Below, one piece after another: positions 35,383 through 46,512 of a stretch of DNA of 64,000 nucleotides. The position numbers were made by a program, and so were the translations under genes. The number at the start of each line of letters is the position of its first letter. The first letter of the stretch is position 1. Origin of the DNA: Morchella semilibera (Eukaryota; Ascomycota; Pezizomycetes; Pezizales; Morchellaceae). The notes under the pieces were generated by a model. That model was not told where the DNA came from. It ran no database searches and saw only the letters and a program-made list of their open reading frames with translations. The stretch covers positions 186,001-250,000 of the forward strand of contig WBVU01000009.1 of NCBI GenBank assembly GCA_009192285.1, read 5' to 3'.

Positions 35383-38300
35383 CTAGGCGCCCGTGTGAAT
35401 GAATGATGCCCAGATAAGCGGCTGCTTCAAATATCGCCCCCATAAACTCTTGACCGCTCTGTGAAATGAAATAGCAACTTTCGCATGATCTATGACACCC
35501 TCACTCTCGAAGAGAAACCTGTAAAACTCGACCGCTACCTCCTTACAAGCCTCATCATTCGATTCCCATAGAGATGCAAGAACATGGCTGAAACCGGCCA
35601 GCTGGAATCCGCTGGCAATATGAAGTGACTCGTTTTCTAGCTTGCCTGAACTGTTCACTGCAGTGGAGCAGGCCGATAGGTATGCTATCTGGCCGCCTCG
35701 AATTCTTTTGCTGGCTACAGCATCAACAGTCAAGCGGTCAATGCTTTCTTCCCCTGTCTCATTGGTCTTGAGGAGCTGTAGGTGGCTGTTGGAGGGGGAC
35801 TTTTCATCAGTGACGCCATGGCAGGCAAAATGCACGAGCTTGCGACTTTCTAGCTCCCTAGAGACACGACCGGCACTTGGCCTCTCTAACAACGTACAAT
35901 TAGCTCCGACAATTACACTAGAAATCATTGCAACCTCCTCGCTCACTCCCGGAAGAGAGTTCTTTCCCGGTGTCGTGGGCATTGTAATTAAAAGAACGCT
36001 GGTATCATCCTCACTAAAGTCCAGCCGCTTCTCCCGGGCATATAACAGAGACTTGATCGTCGGAATATAGGATGAGACGGCCCGGCACATGGCGTAGTTA
36101 CCGCTTGAAGTGTCCGAGTAATCGCCTGCCGCATGGAAAGGCGCCTGAGCCAATGCGCCAACACCAATCCACCAAATACGAGGAAGAGAGCTACCTTCCA
36201 CGTGGGGTAAAAACTTGAGCTCTTGAAATACTGGTTCCACCGTTGTGGTCCAAAGCCATAGTAAGACGTCGCTGAGCCTTTGATTTCTGGCCCTATAAGT
36301 CTTTTTCGAACCACGGATGATTTCTCGATTGAACCCCCCCAAGTATCTTTTCACATCGTTAATTAATAATAAAGGTAATGAGAGTGCTTTAATCGCAGTC
36401 CTTGTCACGATGATTGCATTACTCTGCAGTACTGGCGAGCAGGTGATGGTGATTATCGGGCCTTCGCCGGCAACTCTCATAAGCTCTTCCTCGCTTGGGG
36501 GAAGTTGAAACCTTGTGAATCCGGGCAGCTCTCTGATGTACACTAGCATTTCTTCAAATTGCTCGATTGTTTTGATTCTTTTAGCCCGGACCTCCTCATA
36601 ATTGCTGCCGTCATATACCATGGCAGAGTCGATCTCCATTCGATGTTGGTTAAACGATTGAAAGACGTCGGGATGCTGGGCTTCCAAGACCGAGAGATCA
36701 TTCCGGCAGTTGATCGAATTTCCAATGATGAGCCCTCTCGTCAACTCTAGCATCTTCAGACAATAGCCAGCTGACCTGCCTGCTTTAAGTGCTGCTGAAC
36801 AACATAGTCCAGAGATATCAGGCACACCAGAAAGCCGATACTCTAAATCGTTTCGTTGGAGATGATATGAAGTCAACTGTGGTAAAAGATCGATGGCCCT
36901 TTCAAAAAGCCTGAGTGCTTCATGAAACCTGTCCGCAGATAAGAGCATAGTACAGGTGTGTAATGCGCTTTGAATTCGTATCGAAGGATGTGAAACGATG
37001 CAATCAAAGGCCTCCAATCCCTTCTCAACTACCAAGTGGTGATCAGGCATGCATCCGAGTTCTGAAGTGAATTTGAGGGACACGGAAGTGACAAGGTTCA
37101 GCAGAAGACCACCACGTCGTGGGCTATTTGGGGGCGTGCATGCAATCGCATCTTCAAGCAAGCTTATAGTGGAATCAAGATCCTTAATATCCCCTTTAGA
37201 TTTGTATCTGGCCTTAAACAGCATAGCCCGTGAGTTCAAAGCAGTTAGCCTGTATAAATCACCGATAGGGACTTTCTCTAATATACCCGAAGAATATCCG
37301 AAGGCAATTTCGAGGTCCTTGGCTTCACCGAGAAGGCAATATCTTTCATTAAGATAGTTTACGAGATTGTTCAACACGGGTGGCGCCCAATGATGCTCAG
37401 GAGGTACGCTCTGTAATGCCTCTGAGCTATAGGTGATAGCCAGGTGAAGGTCATTGATGTCGCCTAGACGTTGAAATCGGCTGTCAATCAAGGCCCCGAG
37501 ATTGTTCAACCTTGACGGCTTGTCCGCATGCCCCTGAGGGGTGGCCTGAACTGCCTCTGAACCATAGGTGATAGAAAGGTGAAGGTCATCGATATCGCCT
37601 AGACGCTCATATCTCTCCTGTATATATGTCGAGAGGTTATTCAAGATCTTCACCCTGTCACTATGTTCTCGTGGTATGGTCTTGAGGGCCTCTGAAGTAT
37701 GGGTGATAGCCAGGTGAAGGTCATTGATGTCGCCTAGACGTTCAAGTCGGCTGTGAATCTTGGTCCCGAGATTGCTCAACATTGACGGCTTGTCCGCATG
37801 CCCCTGAGGGGTGGCCTGAACTGCCTCTGAACTATAGGTGATAGAAAGGTGAAGGTCATCGATATCGCCTAGACGCTCATATCTCCCCTGTATATATGTC
37901 GAGAGGTTATTCAAGATACCCGCCCTGTCACTATGTTCTCGTGGTATGGTCTTGAGGGCCTCTGAAGTATGGGTGATAGCCAGGTGAAGGTCATTGATGT
38001 CGCCTAGACGTTGAAATCGGCTGTCAATCAAGTTCCCGAGATTGTTCAACATTGACGGCTTGTCCGCATGCCCCTGAGGGGTGGCCTGAACTGCCTCTGA
38101 AGCATGGGTGATAGCCAGGTGAAGGTCATTGATGTCGCCTAGACGTTGAAATCGGCTGTCAATCAAGTTCCCGAGATTGTTCAACATTGACGGCTTGTCC
38201 GCATGCCCCTGAGGGGTGGCCTGAACTGCCTCTGAAGCATGGGTGATAGCCAGGTGAAGGTCATTGATGTCGCCTAGACGTTCAAGTCGGCTGTGAATAA

Positions 38301-39630
38301 AGTCCCCGATATTGCTCAACCTTGACGGCTTGTCCGCATGCCCCTGAGGGGTGGCCTGAACTGCCTCTGAACTATAGGTGATAGAAAGGTGAAGGTCATC
38401 GATATCGCCTAGACGCTCATATCTCTCCTGTATATATGTCGAGAGGTTATTCAAGATACCCGCCCTGTCACTATGTTCTCGTGGTATGGTCTTGAGGGCC
38501 TCTGAAGTATGGGTGATAGCCAGGTGAAGGTCATTGATGTCGCCTAGACGTTGAAATCGGCTGTCAATCAAGTTCCCGAGATTGTTCAACATTGACGGCT
38601 TGTCCGCATGCCCCTGAGGGGTGGCCTGAACTGCCTCTGAAGCATGGGTGATAGCCAGGTGAAGGTCATTGATGTCGCCTAGACGTTCAAATCGGCTGTG
38701 AATCAAGTTCCCGAGATTGCTCAACCTTGACGGCTTGTCCGCATGCCCCTGAGGGGTGGCCTGAACTGCCTCTGAACCATAGGTGATAGAAAGGTGAAGG
38801 TCATCGATATCGCCTAGACGCTTATACCTCTCCTGTATATATACCGAGAGGTTACTCAAGATACCCGCCCTGCCACTATGTTCTCGTGGTATGGTCTTGA
38901 GGGCCTCTGAAGTATGGGTGATAGCCAGGTGAAGGTCATTGATGTCGCCTAGATTTTCAAACCTGATGTTGATGGAGTTTGCCAGACCCTGCAACCTGCT
39001 TGCCATGTCCTCGTCCCCCTGAGGGGTGTTTTGCACTGCCTCTGAAACCTGGGAGATGCAAAGGTGGAGGTCATTAATGTCACCTAGATGCTTAAATCTT
39101 TCACAAATACGGCATGCGAGGTTGTTCAAAGCTTTCAACCTATTCACCTCACTTATGCCGGGTACCTCCATCAGTTCAGTGGTGTACCTGATGGAGGCTT
39201 CGAGGTCGTCCAAGTTGCTGCCAAAACGCTTATATCTCTCGTGCAGAAGCCTGGAGAGCGAAAATCCGATAGCAAGAGCGCCCTCGGAGGTTTCAGGAGC
39301 CATGATTTGAATTTGGGTAATTGCCTGGGTAAGTTCTCTCTCTCCCTTGGTTCGGTCGTACTCTTCAACAAGACTGTCACACCGTAGAATTAAAGAGCCC
39401 TCAGCAGAACTAGACTGATCGCGCATCCCAATGAGCATACCCAAGAGTTGGTTAGCCATGCTACCAGACTCCGCTGCCTGTGACATTTCAACAGCGATAT
39501 CAAGAATGGTGTTGTCTTGCGTTGCTTCAAAGGCCCCGAGTAAAAGCATTATACTGTTCGCGACTTCATCGCGTTGGGTTTGCGCTTGCAAATCAGGCAA
39601 CGACGCGATGGTTATTCTGGCTCCCGACAT
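35383..39630 (-). CDS. TPR-CHAT caspase-like protease, 1415 aa
   Basis: Single-exon gene. Residues 1-180 are helical with TPR-like character. Residues about 182-766 are 13 tandem 45-aa TPR-type units (LGDINDLHLAITHxSEAxxx), many 90-100% identical to one another; two or three diverged units follow. Residues about 1130-1415 form a CHAT domain: KxLVHFACHG with catalytic His about 1271 and AYLSACSTA with catalytic Cys about 1321, the usual 50-residue spacing of caspase-like CHAT proteases. A WWIGVGALAQAPFHAAG block and a C-terminal GFQLAGFSHVLASLW block complete the fold. No NACHT or other NTPase domain and no signal peptide. Expected role: a cytosolic receptor-protease whose TPR array senses a ligand and whose protease cleaves a partner. 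It is divergently placed 1.5 kb from a gasdermin-like gene. Repeat homogeneity resembles fungal incompatibility receptors. Confidence 0.92.
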   Translation of the reverse strand: MSGARITIASLPDLQAQTQRDEVANSIMLLLGAFEATQDNTILDIAVEMSQAAESGSMANQLLGMLIGMRDQSSSAEGSLILRCDSLVEEYDRTKGERELTQAITQIQIMAPETSEGALAIGFSLSRLLHERYKRFGSNLDDLEASIRYTTELMEVPGISEVNRLKALNNLACRICERFKHLGDINDLHLCISQVSEAVQNTPQGDEDMASRLQGLANSINIRFENLGDINDLHLAITHTSEALKTIPREHSGRAGILSNLSVYIQERYKRLGDIDDLHLSITYGSEAVQATPQGHADKPSRLSNLGNLIHSRFERLGDINDLHLAITHASEAVQATPQGHADKPSMLNNLGNLIDSRFQRLGDINDLHLAITHTSEALKTIPREHSDRAGILNNLSTYIQERYERLGDIDDLHLSITYSSEAVQATPQGHADKPSRLSNIGDFIHSRLERLGDINDLHLAITHASEAVQATPQGHADKPSMLNNLGNLIDSRFQRLGDINDLHLAITHASEAVQATPQGHADKPSMLNNLGNLIDSRFQRLGDINDLHLAITHTSEALKTIPREHSDRAGILNNLSTYIQGRYERLGDIDDLHLSITYSSEAVQATPQGHADKPSMLSNLGTKIHSRLERLGDINDLHLAITHTSEALKTIPREHSDRVKILNNLSTYIQERYERLGDIDDLHLSITYGSEAVQATPQGHADKPSRLNNLGALIDSRFQRLGDINDLHLAITYSSEALQSVPPEHHWAPPVLNNLVNYLNERYCLLGEAKDLEIAFGYSSGILEKVPIGDLYRLTALNSRAMLFKARYKSKGDIKDLDSTISLLEDAIACTPPNSPRRGGLLLNLVTSVSLKFTSELGCMPDHHLVVEKGLEAFDCIVSHPSIRIQSALHTCTMLLSADRFHEALRLFERAIDLLPQLTSYHLQRNDLEYRLSGVPDISGLCCSAALKAGRSAGYCLKMLELTRGLIIGNSINCRNDLSVLEAQHPDVFQSFNQHRMEIDSAMVYDGSNYEEVRAKRIKTIEQFEEMLVYIRELPGFTRFQLPPSEEELMRVAGEGPIITITCSPVLQSNAIIVTRTAIKALSLPLLLINDVKRYLGGFNREIIRGSKKTYRARNQRLSDVLLWLWTTTVEPVFQELKFLPHVEGSSLPRIWWIGVGALAQAPFHAAGDYSDTSSGNYAMCRAVSSYIPTIKSLLYAREKRLDFSEDDTSVLLITMPTTPGKNSLPGVSEEVAMISSVIVGANCTLLERPSAGRVSRELESRKLVHFACHGVTDEKSPSNSHLQLLKTNETGEESIDRLTVDAVASKRIRGGQIAYLSACSTAVNSSGKLENESLHIASGFQLAGFSHVLASLWESNDEACKEVAVEFYRFLFESEGVIDHAKVAISFHRAVKSLWGRYLKQPLIWASFIHTGA
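37333..39087 (-). repeat. 135-bp tandem coding repeats (TPR units)
   Basis: Thirteen 135-bp units in register within the TPR-CHAT gene. Three unit types can be told apart: THASEAVQATPQGHADKPS, THTSEALKTIPREHSDRAG and TYxSEAVQATPQGHADKPS. They alternate in blocks (about units 2-4, 5-7/8, 9-10, 11-12), so expansion happened by duplication of multi-unit blocks. Units 7 and 8 are identical in protein sequence. Confidence 0.9.
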
Positions 39631-41117
39631 TGCTGGCTTGTGGATCTTTGATGTGTTAGCGCTGTCGCATATTATATAATGTATCCAAGAGTTAGTTGAT
39701 TAGTTTACCTACCCACGCGAGAAATAGTACTGCCTTATGCTTTAACTGAATATATGGGGTCGTGTAGGTGATTTATATATATATATATATGTGTGTCGAT
39801 GATCGAGGACGTTGGGAGGTAGGTATGGATAAGTATGTAGTTATGGGAACGGTTGACCTAATGTCGTTCTGATGTAGGATCGAGTACAAAGGCTGTAATG
39901 TATCTTGACCTCCTTTACCGGCCCTTTTGAGAAGACGATATCTTAAAGCTGACCCCTATAATACGGAACATTAAGTGTACGTGAGGCTCTGCTGGCAAAC
40001 ACCGACAAATGGTATCGCCTCGTGGGGCGCGGCACCGATACCTTAAGAATGTGGTACACGGGGCGATATCGTCTGGCTGGTCTTTCCGGGTTTCAAATCA
40101 CTCCAGCCCGGGCCCGGGCCCGGTCTGGGGGAGGATGCAAGTCCCTGTAGGGGCTCAGGCGTGGATGGTCGCGTCGGGCGCAATGAATGTAAGCCCTGCC
40201 AACGGCTCCAACAGCTACGACCGGATCTCCGAAACCGCATTATTTCCTCCTTTAGTCCAATAGCTATATAGCAATTATATCTCTCACTTGTATATTCGGG
40301 TACCCCCTACCTGGCGCGAGTAGCAAATAAAACCCACAGGTTTACTACAGTAAAGGTTCAAGGCTGAGTCCATAATATGTTAGTTTTTGCCTCAAACCTC
40401 ACCTCTAGACCGATCCCACAAGGCAGCTACAGCGCGGTAGAGTGGGTGTTATCGTGATACCTACACTGAGTGAATGTCAAGCACACCCGCCTTCATGCAG
40501 GTCCCGGGATACCTGGCCCTCCTTAAACAAAAAGCCAGAAGGTCCTGCACCTCTTATTGGCTGCATCCTTACTAAAACTCTCTATTAAATATTGCCGGAA
40601 TTTGCCAAGTCCGGTCGGCCTTGTAGTGTTTTGCGCCTGATGGCAATCGGCGAATAAAACCAAGGGGCCCGGGGGGTTGTGTTCACTGAGGCAGAGATTA
40701 TGGATGTTGCCAATGGCATCACTCCCGGTATCAAGTCGTTCTAGGTGAGCCTCATCCAGTCCTCTTCACAAATCATTACCAACTCACTTCTGTCTGGTAT
40801 GTATAAAAGACAAAAACATACACGTATGCTACTATGGCAGCCTCGTTCGGTCACTCAGCCTCGTAAGGCCTAGGGGCGGTATAGACTGCATGCATTTGAA
40901 GCCTACAGTACTATGTACCGGAACCTCAAACACAAAGGAGGCCTGAGAGTATCGGTCTCGGCCAATGCACCAGCTGAGATATATAACTACGGCAGTCGTG
41001 CACCTGAAATCCTCATATCTTCTTGGAAATTCCCTAGCATCCGTTTCTCCAGTATAAAATCTACAAACGAAACCCTCCACTTCGCTCACATCGCTGATCA
41101 GCAATGTCGTCCCGGCG
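39631..41117. promoter_or_regulatory. Divergent intergenic region between CHAT and partner gene
   Basis: Holds the upstream regions of both the minus-strand TPR-CHAT gene and the plus-strand 414-aa gene. A TA microsatellite lies at 39775-39790 and a GC-rich CCCGGGCCCGGG palindrome near 40106-40122. No other gene supported. Confidence 0.5.
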
Positions 41118-42362
41118 ATGCTTCCCCCCCCGATCTGCTCGGTCGACTCTGTCAGACCCGGTCTTCTGGTCAAGAACTACCGCGACCCTCAACAATCCTC
41201 TCTCGATCCATTAGAAAACTCGGATGCTGCGGACAGTTATTACACAACACGTCCCATGAAAGACTTCCTTCATTCAACAGACTACAACAGATCGTCACGC
41301 CTCCGTTCCTACTTGACCGACATTATCTGCCTGAAGTACGGTTCTTCTCGCAGCCTCTCTGCAACGATTAAGGCAGTTGAGGCTACATATTGTGTTCTTA
41401 AGGATATTACGAATTACTACCAGAATGCGTGCGGACATGAGAAGACAAAGAAATGGATAGAGGAGGCGGAGAGGAATGACGAAAATGTTTATCTAATTAC
41501 TCGAACATTTATCCTGAAAGATGCCATAGTTCGGCAGGGAGGGAGCACAGAAGGGACACAATTAGCCGGTTCCAGTCTTCCGATAGCCAACTTTGGCGCC
41601 GCAACGTCGACGCCAATATTAATGTCAGCGGGTATATCGATGGAAAGCTTCAGCACGCATAATAACCTCTATACCTTTAAGACGCCGGGAGACAACGTGT
41701 TCGGGATTGAGTATCGGAAGGTCAAGTTTAGATGGCTTTCCAGCAAAGAAGTTGTCAATTCGTTTCTAGGACCAGCGGTGCAATGGAAGCCATATGGCAC
41801 CGATTGGAGAGGAGCGGACGATGAAGAAGATGATGATGAAATATTTGAGGCTAGTCTTGAAGAACTTGAGGAAGACGAGATTCAACTACAGCGTTCCAAC
41901 GTGGATAGTGACGAAATGGAGGAAGATACAGAAAGGTCATCATTGGAGGCAAGTCATTGTATATGTACACATGAGGAGGAGGAAGATGAAATATTGGACT
42001 CCAGTCTTGAAGAACTTGAGGAAGGCAAGTTTCAACTACCCCAGGACGCCGACATGGAGAGTGATGAAATGGAGGATGATACTGAGGGATCATCGGTGAC
42101 AAGCCATCGTACACGCACGGGTAAGGAGGAAGAGATGAAAAATCGGAGGGCACCCCTAAAGGGCTCGGGGAAGACAATTCCCAACCACCTCAGGGTCTCG
42201 ACGGGGAGAGTAATGAAAGGGAGCACGATACCGAATGATCACCGGAGGCAAGCCACTGTGCCTGTACACAAGAAGAGGAGAAAGACGAAATGTTGGAGCC
42301 CAGCCTTGAAGGACTTGAGGGAGAGAAGTCTCGGCTACCTCAGGGTCCCGAAGCGGAGGTGA
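41118..42362 (+). CDS. Candidate fungal gasdermin-like pore-forming protein
   Basis: 414-aa frame. Residues 1-235 are globular and carry a pattern I associate with a fungal gasdermin-type N-domain: a VRPGxLVKNYRDP start, ICLKYGSSRSLSATIKAVE, a strand pair around ENVYLITRTFILKDAIV, and a closing TPGDNVFGIEYRKVKFRWLS strand. Residues 240-350 are an acidic tail with repeats of about 50 aa (SLEELEEDE and SDEMEEDTE). From about residue 340 the composition flips to basic: the acidic repeat continues in another frame from about 42138, so a frameshift altered the tail. The frame upstream of 41118 is open for a few codons, so an earlier start is possible. The divergent neighbour is a CHAT protease; fungal gasdermins are known to pair with protease genes and to be activated by cleavage. 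Family call is by pattern only. Confidence 0.7.
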   Translation: MLPPPICSVDSVRPGLLVKNYRDPQQSSLDPLENSDAADSYYTTRPMKDFLHSTDYNRSSRLRSYLTDIICLKYGSSRSLSATIKAVEATYCVLKDITNYYQNACGHEKTKKWIEEAERNDENVYLITRTFILKDAIVRQGGSTEGTQLAGSSLPIANFGAATSTPILMSAGISMESFSTHNNLYTFKTPGDNVFGIEYRKVKFRWLSSKEVVNSFLGPAVQWKPYGTDWRGADDEEDDDEIFEASLEELEEDEIQLQRSNVDSDEMEEDTERSSLEASHCICTHEEEEDEILDSSLEELEEGKFQLPQDADMESDEMEDDTEGSSVTSHRTRTGKEEEMKNRRAPLKGSGKTIPNHLRVSTGRVMKGSTIPNDHRRQATVPVHKKRRKTKCWSPALKDLRERSLGYLRVPKRR

Positions 42363-42420
42363 TGGAAGTGGTGGGTTCCGAGAGGGTGATAGATGCCGAT
42401 ATCGATGACAAAATATCGGG
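41830..42420 (+). repeat. Acidic-tail repeats spanning a frameshift
   Basis: About four diverged copies of a 140-170 bp unit (SLEELEE...SDEMEEDTE type). Copies 1 and 2 are in the gene frame. Copy 3 has shifted near 42138 and also contains a TGA near 42237 in the ancestral frame. Copy 4 (about 42290-42426) is again an intact acidic open stretch in that second frame, ending TAA at 42425-42427. Confidence 0.7.
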
Positions 42421-42896
42421 CGAATAATGTGTGTTAGCGCGACGGGACAAAGTTTGGGATGATGATATGTGCGATAGTACGACGGAACATGATTAGACGA
42501 GTGCTTTCGGACCTAAACGAAGAAAGTCGACCAAGCAGGCGTACGAATGAGGGGATATGGGGATGAGAACTTCGAAGGATTCGAAGAAGGAGCACGATAG
42601 ATGTAAGAAAGCCAAAAGTGAGCTAGGCGACCAGTGTTGTGAGAAATAGTTCGGGGAAATTATGTTACCGGTGTCGATCTCCATCTTATTATTTTGTTTC
42701 TTCTATTTTCTTTGGATTTTTTTACTCTTCCCCTCTATGTTTCTCTGAATGTTTTCTTTCGGAATCAGCACGTGAGCTTTATTGGCGTTTAACTTCAAAT
42801 ACGAGTAGATTACATGCTTCCAAACGAGAATTTGCGTTCAAATGAGAATGGCATATAATCCTACAAAGACTGGTGTTGAACCCATTCATATATATA

Positions 42897-43150
42897 GTAC
42901 TAGGACATAAATTTTGGTAGATTACACCTTTTACAGCCAAAGTAGCCGTGTTTAGCGATCTAAACCAACCACTCAGTGTTGGACAAAAATTCTATCACTT
43001 AAGAAGACCTTAGAAATTATCTCAAGATGGAGCTCAGAGAGTTCTAGAATTTTGAGCCCACTTTCCAGGTGTGTGTGATGTGTTTTTCAAGATGGTCTTG
43101 TTGCAAAGGCCATCAAAAACTACCAAAACTTCTGTACCCCGACTGTATGT
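42897..43150 (+). repeat. Dispersed ~270-bp repeat, copy 2
   Basis: Same orientation and block order as 29641-29910: GTACTAGGACATAAATTTTG, AACCACTCAGTGTT, ATCTCAAGATxGAGCTC, TTCTAGAATTTT and ACTACCAAAACTTCTGTAC. Confidence 0.75.
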
Positions 43151-46100
43151 ATATTTATATCGAATAAAACCAAATAAATCTGCTGGAAAGCCCTTAGTGA
43201 TGCCACCCGCCCTCACCTTTAAGATCGGGCGCACCAATCGCTCAGGGTGTCCGAGTACCTAATTAACGTGCACACCCGGTACAAACGATGATATAGAGTG
43301 CCCGCCGATGAAACAAAGATCACACATTCTAGGATCGAACCCCCATTTGTAGCTAGGGTGTGAGTAGTTAGATATAAAATAGACCTGCTTGACTTGAAAC
43401 CTGTCTGCTGGCAACATGCATATTTTTCTTTTAGGATGACCAGTAACGGTTGGAAGGAGATACTCCATTACTTATGCGCAAAATCTCCTGCTGTCCCGTA
43501 TGAGATCGCCCCAAACGCCGGCCCTTGACCGAAGATGCCATATGCTATCCCGGAATTTATCTGCTATGCCGTGTGAAATCATTGGAATCTCGATTTGACT
43601 AGTACTGTAAGTATGCATACCGTCCATCCAACGCCGCCTGGGCCAAATCTCGTCCCCCTTGCTCAACTAAAGGGGAATTACATATACCGGATGGATGCTA
43701 AAGATTTCCGCACACTCAAGTCTCCAACATATATACCACATCGATTCCCTACGTGACCGGATTAAATAACATAGGTGGGTCTTAGAGCGGGGGAAATCTG
43801 GTGATTGCCGCTAGTAGGGCGAAACCTCCTCGCCCACTCTGGTAGATTCTAATCTATGACGCTGTTACCTATTCAATTTAAAGGCGTCGACCCTCGCATC
43901 AAGAGCTCCATTTACCCCTATCCTATACAGTAACAACTATGCTCATCCCAATAGGCGACTGTTGGTATAGGCACTAGTTCATACCTCTCCCTGCCGACTC
44001 GAAGATGTAAGCTCCATAGATCTATTCCTTATCTACTTGTGCCTCCCTGATAGGTACCCCCCTCTTTGACTACACCTCTCAGGTATTACGTACACAATCA
44101 TGAGCTGGGTGAGCCCTGTATGGTCCGGGTTAACAGCATCAGGTGAGGACAGGCTCATGGGTAGCCAACGCACGTCTCTTGCGAATTTATCTCATCCTCA
44201 TCCACTGAGATGTCTGAATTGTGTAACCTGTGGTCCCCGAGACATTTGTGCTAGATTTGCACGACAAGAGGCATGGAACTCTAGTAATGACACCCCCAAC
44301 CCCGTTGATCACTCCAAGTAATGGCGTAGGTCACGGTGAACGTGTGTTTATATGGTCCAGCTTTTCCCTATAAACCTCTAATTATATATTAATTGCATTA
44401 TTTGTGCCCGTATTGCACATGTCTAACCAAAATATCCGCGCGGAGATACAATGTGGGGCTCCGCACAATTCTCTTCCGCAAATTTCTACCTCTCCTTTCG
44501 AAGTATCCCCGCCCGGCCCAATGGATTGGAGGCCCAGGGAGACAAAACCCTCCCGTACTTAGCTCCGCCAGGTGCCCTGATATTTCTCTCCAAATAAACC
44601 CCTAGTCCGTTTTTGCAAGAGCCTTGGATGCGGGGTACAGCCATATCTTCTCAGATACCAATGAAATAATCTTCTGAAATCGTATCCCATTCACGGACCG
44701 CGCCCCGTCTTTACCAGTGGTGCTCGGAGTCTATGTCTCATCAGCAGTGTATTCAATCAATGGATATCACTTACTGAATTTTCCTCCTTTTGTATTGCTA
44801 TATCCCCCGGACCGTAGCCCCTGACTAACTGGTGCCAATAAATTAAATCCGAAAGATCGTGATCGGTAAACCTTGAGGGATTTAGTCGGGGCCCCAACTC
44901 CAACTAAAGCGGTATAATTTCTACCTCATATAATCCCATCGGCAAGAAACATGTCTGAAATCGACATAGGCGAATCTGTCACCGGGTAAAGCCTTTGTTA
45001 AAGGTGATTCGCTGACTCGAGTCAGCCAAGTCAGCAAACTTCGAACCACGGGATAGCTATATAGAGCTCTCACTCGCTCCAGAAACTAAGGATTCTCTTT
45101 TCAGCCATGGAGATCACTAGGCAAAAGTAACGGCATATCCCTGGGCATGAGATTCAGCGATTCACACCCTCGAATACCTCTATATATGTTCCCTCCAATT
45201 CCCTTTTCAACACCATAGATCTTTTGCCCATCTCTTGATGTAAATAATCCGGAGGGCTGTGGATGTATGGAAGTCCCGCGCAGTCGTACGTAGCCGTTCT
45301 AACAACCAGAGGCCCTAGATCAACTCCATTGTATAAGCCCTGTGCGCTGGTACCGCTGGAGTGGAAAATCCACCCCTCAATTTCTCTATCCTGTTTTATT
45401 GCAGCATTCTCCTATCCACTGTCAGAGAGAACATCTCACAGACCACCGGGCCTCGTTGTGCCTGCTATTCTGTCCACTCTTCATGATCTGCTATGGGGAA
45501 GATATCTGTTGACGGATGAGGGAGTGAGGATGAGGAAGTGAAAGCAGAAGTGCACGTAGAGATTATGATCGTTGAAATAAAGGTTTAGCTCCACATAACC
45601 ACACTACATGCATGTACTTAATGAGGCTCAAGCCAGAGATACGATCTGGCCTTTACTACATGTACATGTACTTTAGACTTATACATACATGCACTTATGT
45701 ATATACATGTATGTATGTTTTTGTGTCCTGGGTAGGCGGGAAAGACCAATTTTCTCTTCACTGTCCAGCATACTGCATTTCCGGGGAAAACCTGAATATA
45801 ATTGATGATACAAATTAAAAGTGGGAATCCTCGCAGCACGTCCTTTGTAGGTCTAACAGAAAATCAACCAGACACCTGTATGACATTCCAATATCTCCAA
45901 CCCCATAAACGCGGCCCGACACTACATGCAAATATTCCTAAAGAAAAAGAATGAAAAAAAACGAATGCCAGGCTTCATGCTTTCCAGATAAATAAACCCT
46001 TTCTAACCCGATTCGATCTTTGCCAAGGCCGAGTGATAGTCTATGATCGACCTCCCCGCCCCAAACAATGCCTGGCTCATCATCCCGAGAGAGCTTTAGG

Positions 46101-46390
46101 TATCAGTGGAATTTAAATGGCTGTCATTGGGGGGGTTTGCAATTGGGTGAGTGTAGCTAGAACCAGTCATTCCCATGTGCATGATAAGAGTTCACACTCA
46201 GTGTTTCACATACCGCTTCCCACCCGTCAATAACCGCACCTCCACACAGAATCTTCCACCGTCTGCACAATTGCCTACGCAAACCACCTCAGATTTTCTA
46301 CGACCCCAATCTCACCAACCCTAACCCACCACAACCCCACCCCCCAGCACCACCACCCTCTCCCCAACCCAAAATCTAATACCGCAAACA

Positions 46391-46512
46391 CACCGGTCCC
46401 GCCCCCACCGCTATCGACAAATCTACAGAAGTACGCGAGGCTTTTGCCCCTCGCACTTCTGTAGATTTGCCAATAGACGGTGGATTTTCTACATATCACG
46501 ACGGGACCGGTG
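46391..46512. mobile_element. MITE-like nested hairpin, 122 bp
   Basis: Outer arms CACCGGTCCCG and CGGGACCGGTG, then an inner near-perfect stem of about 23 bp around AATCTACAGAAGT and GCGAGG. No open frame. Nested arms suggest one element with internal asymmetry loops. Confidence 0.65.
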
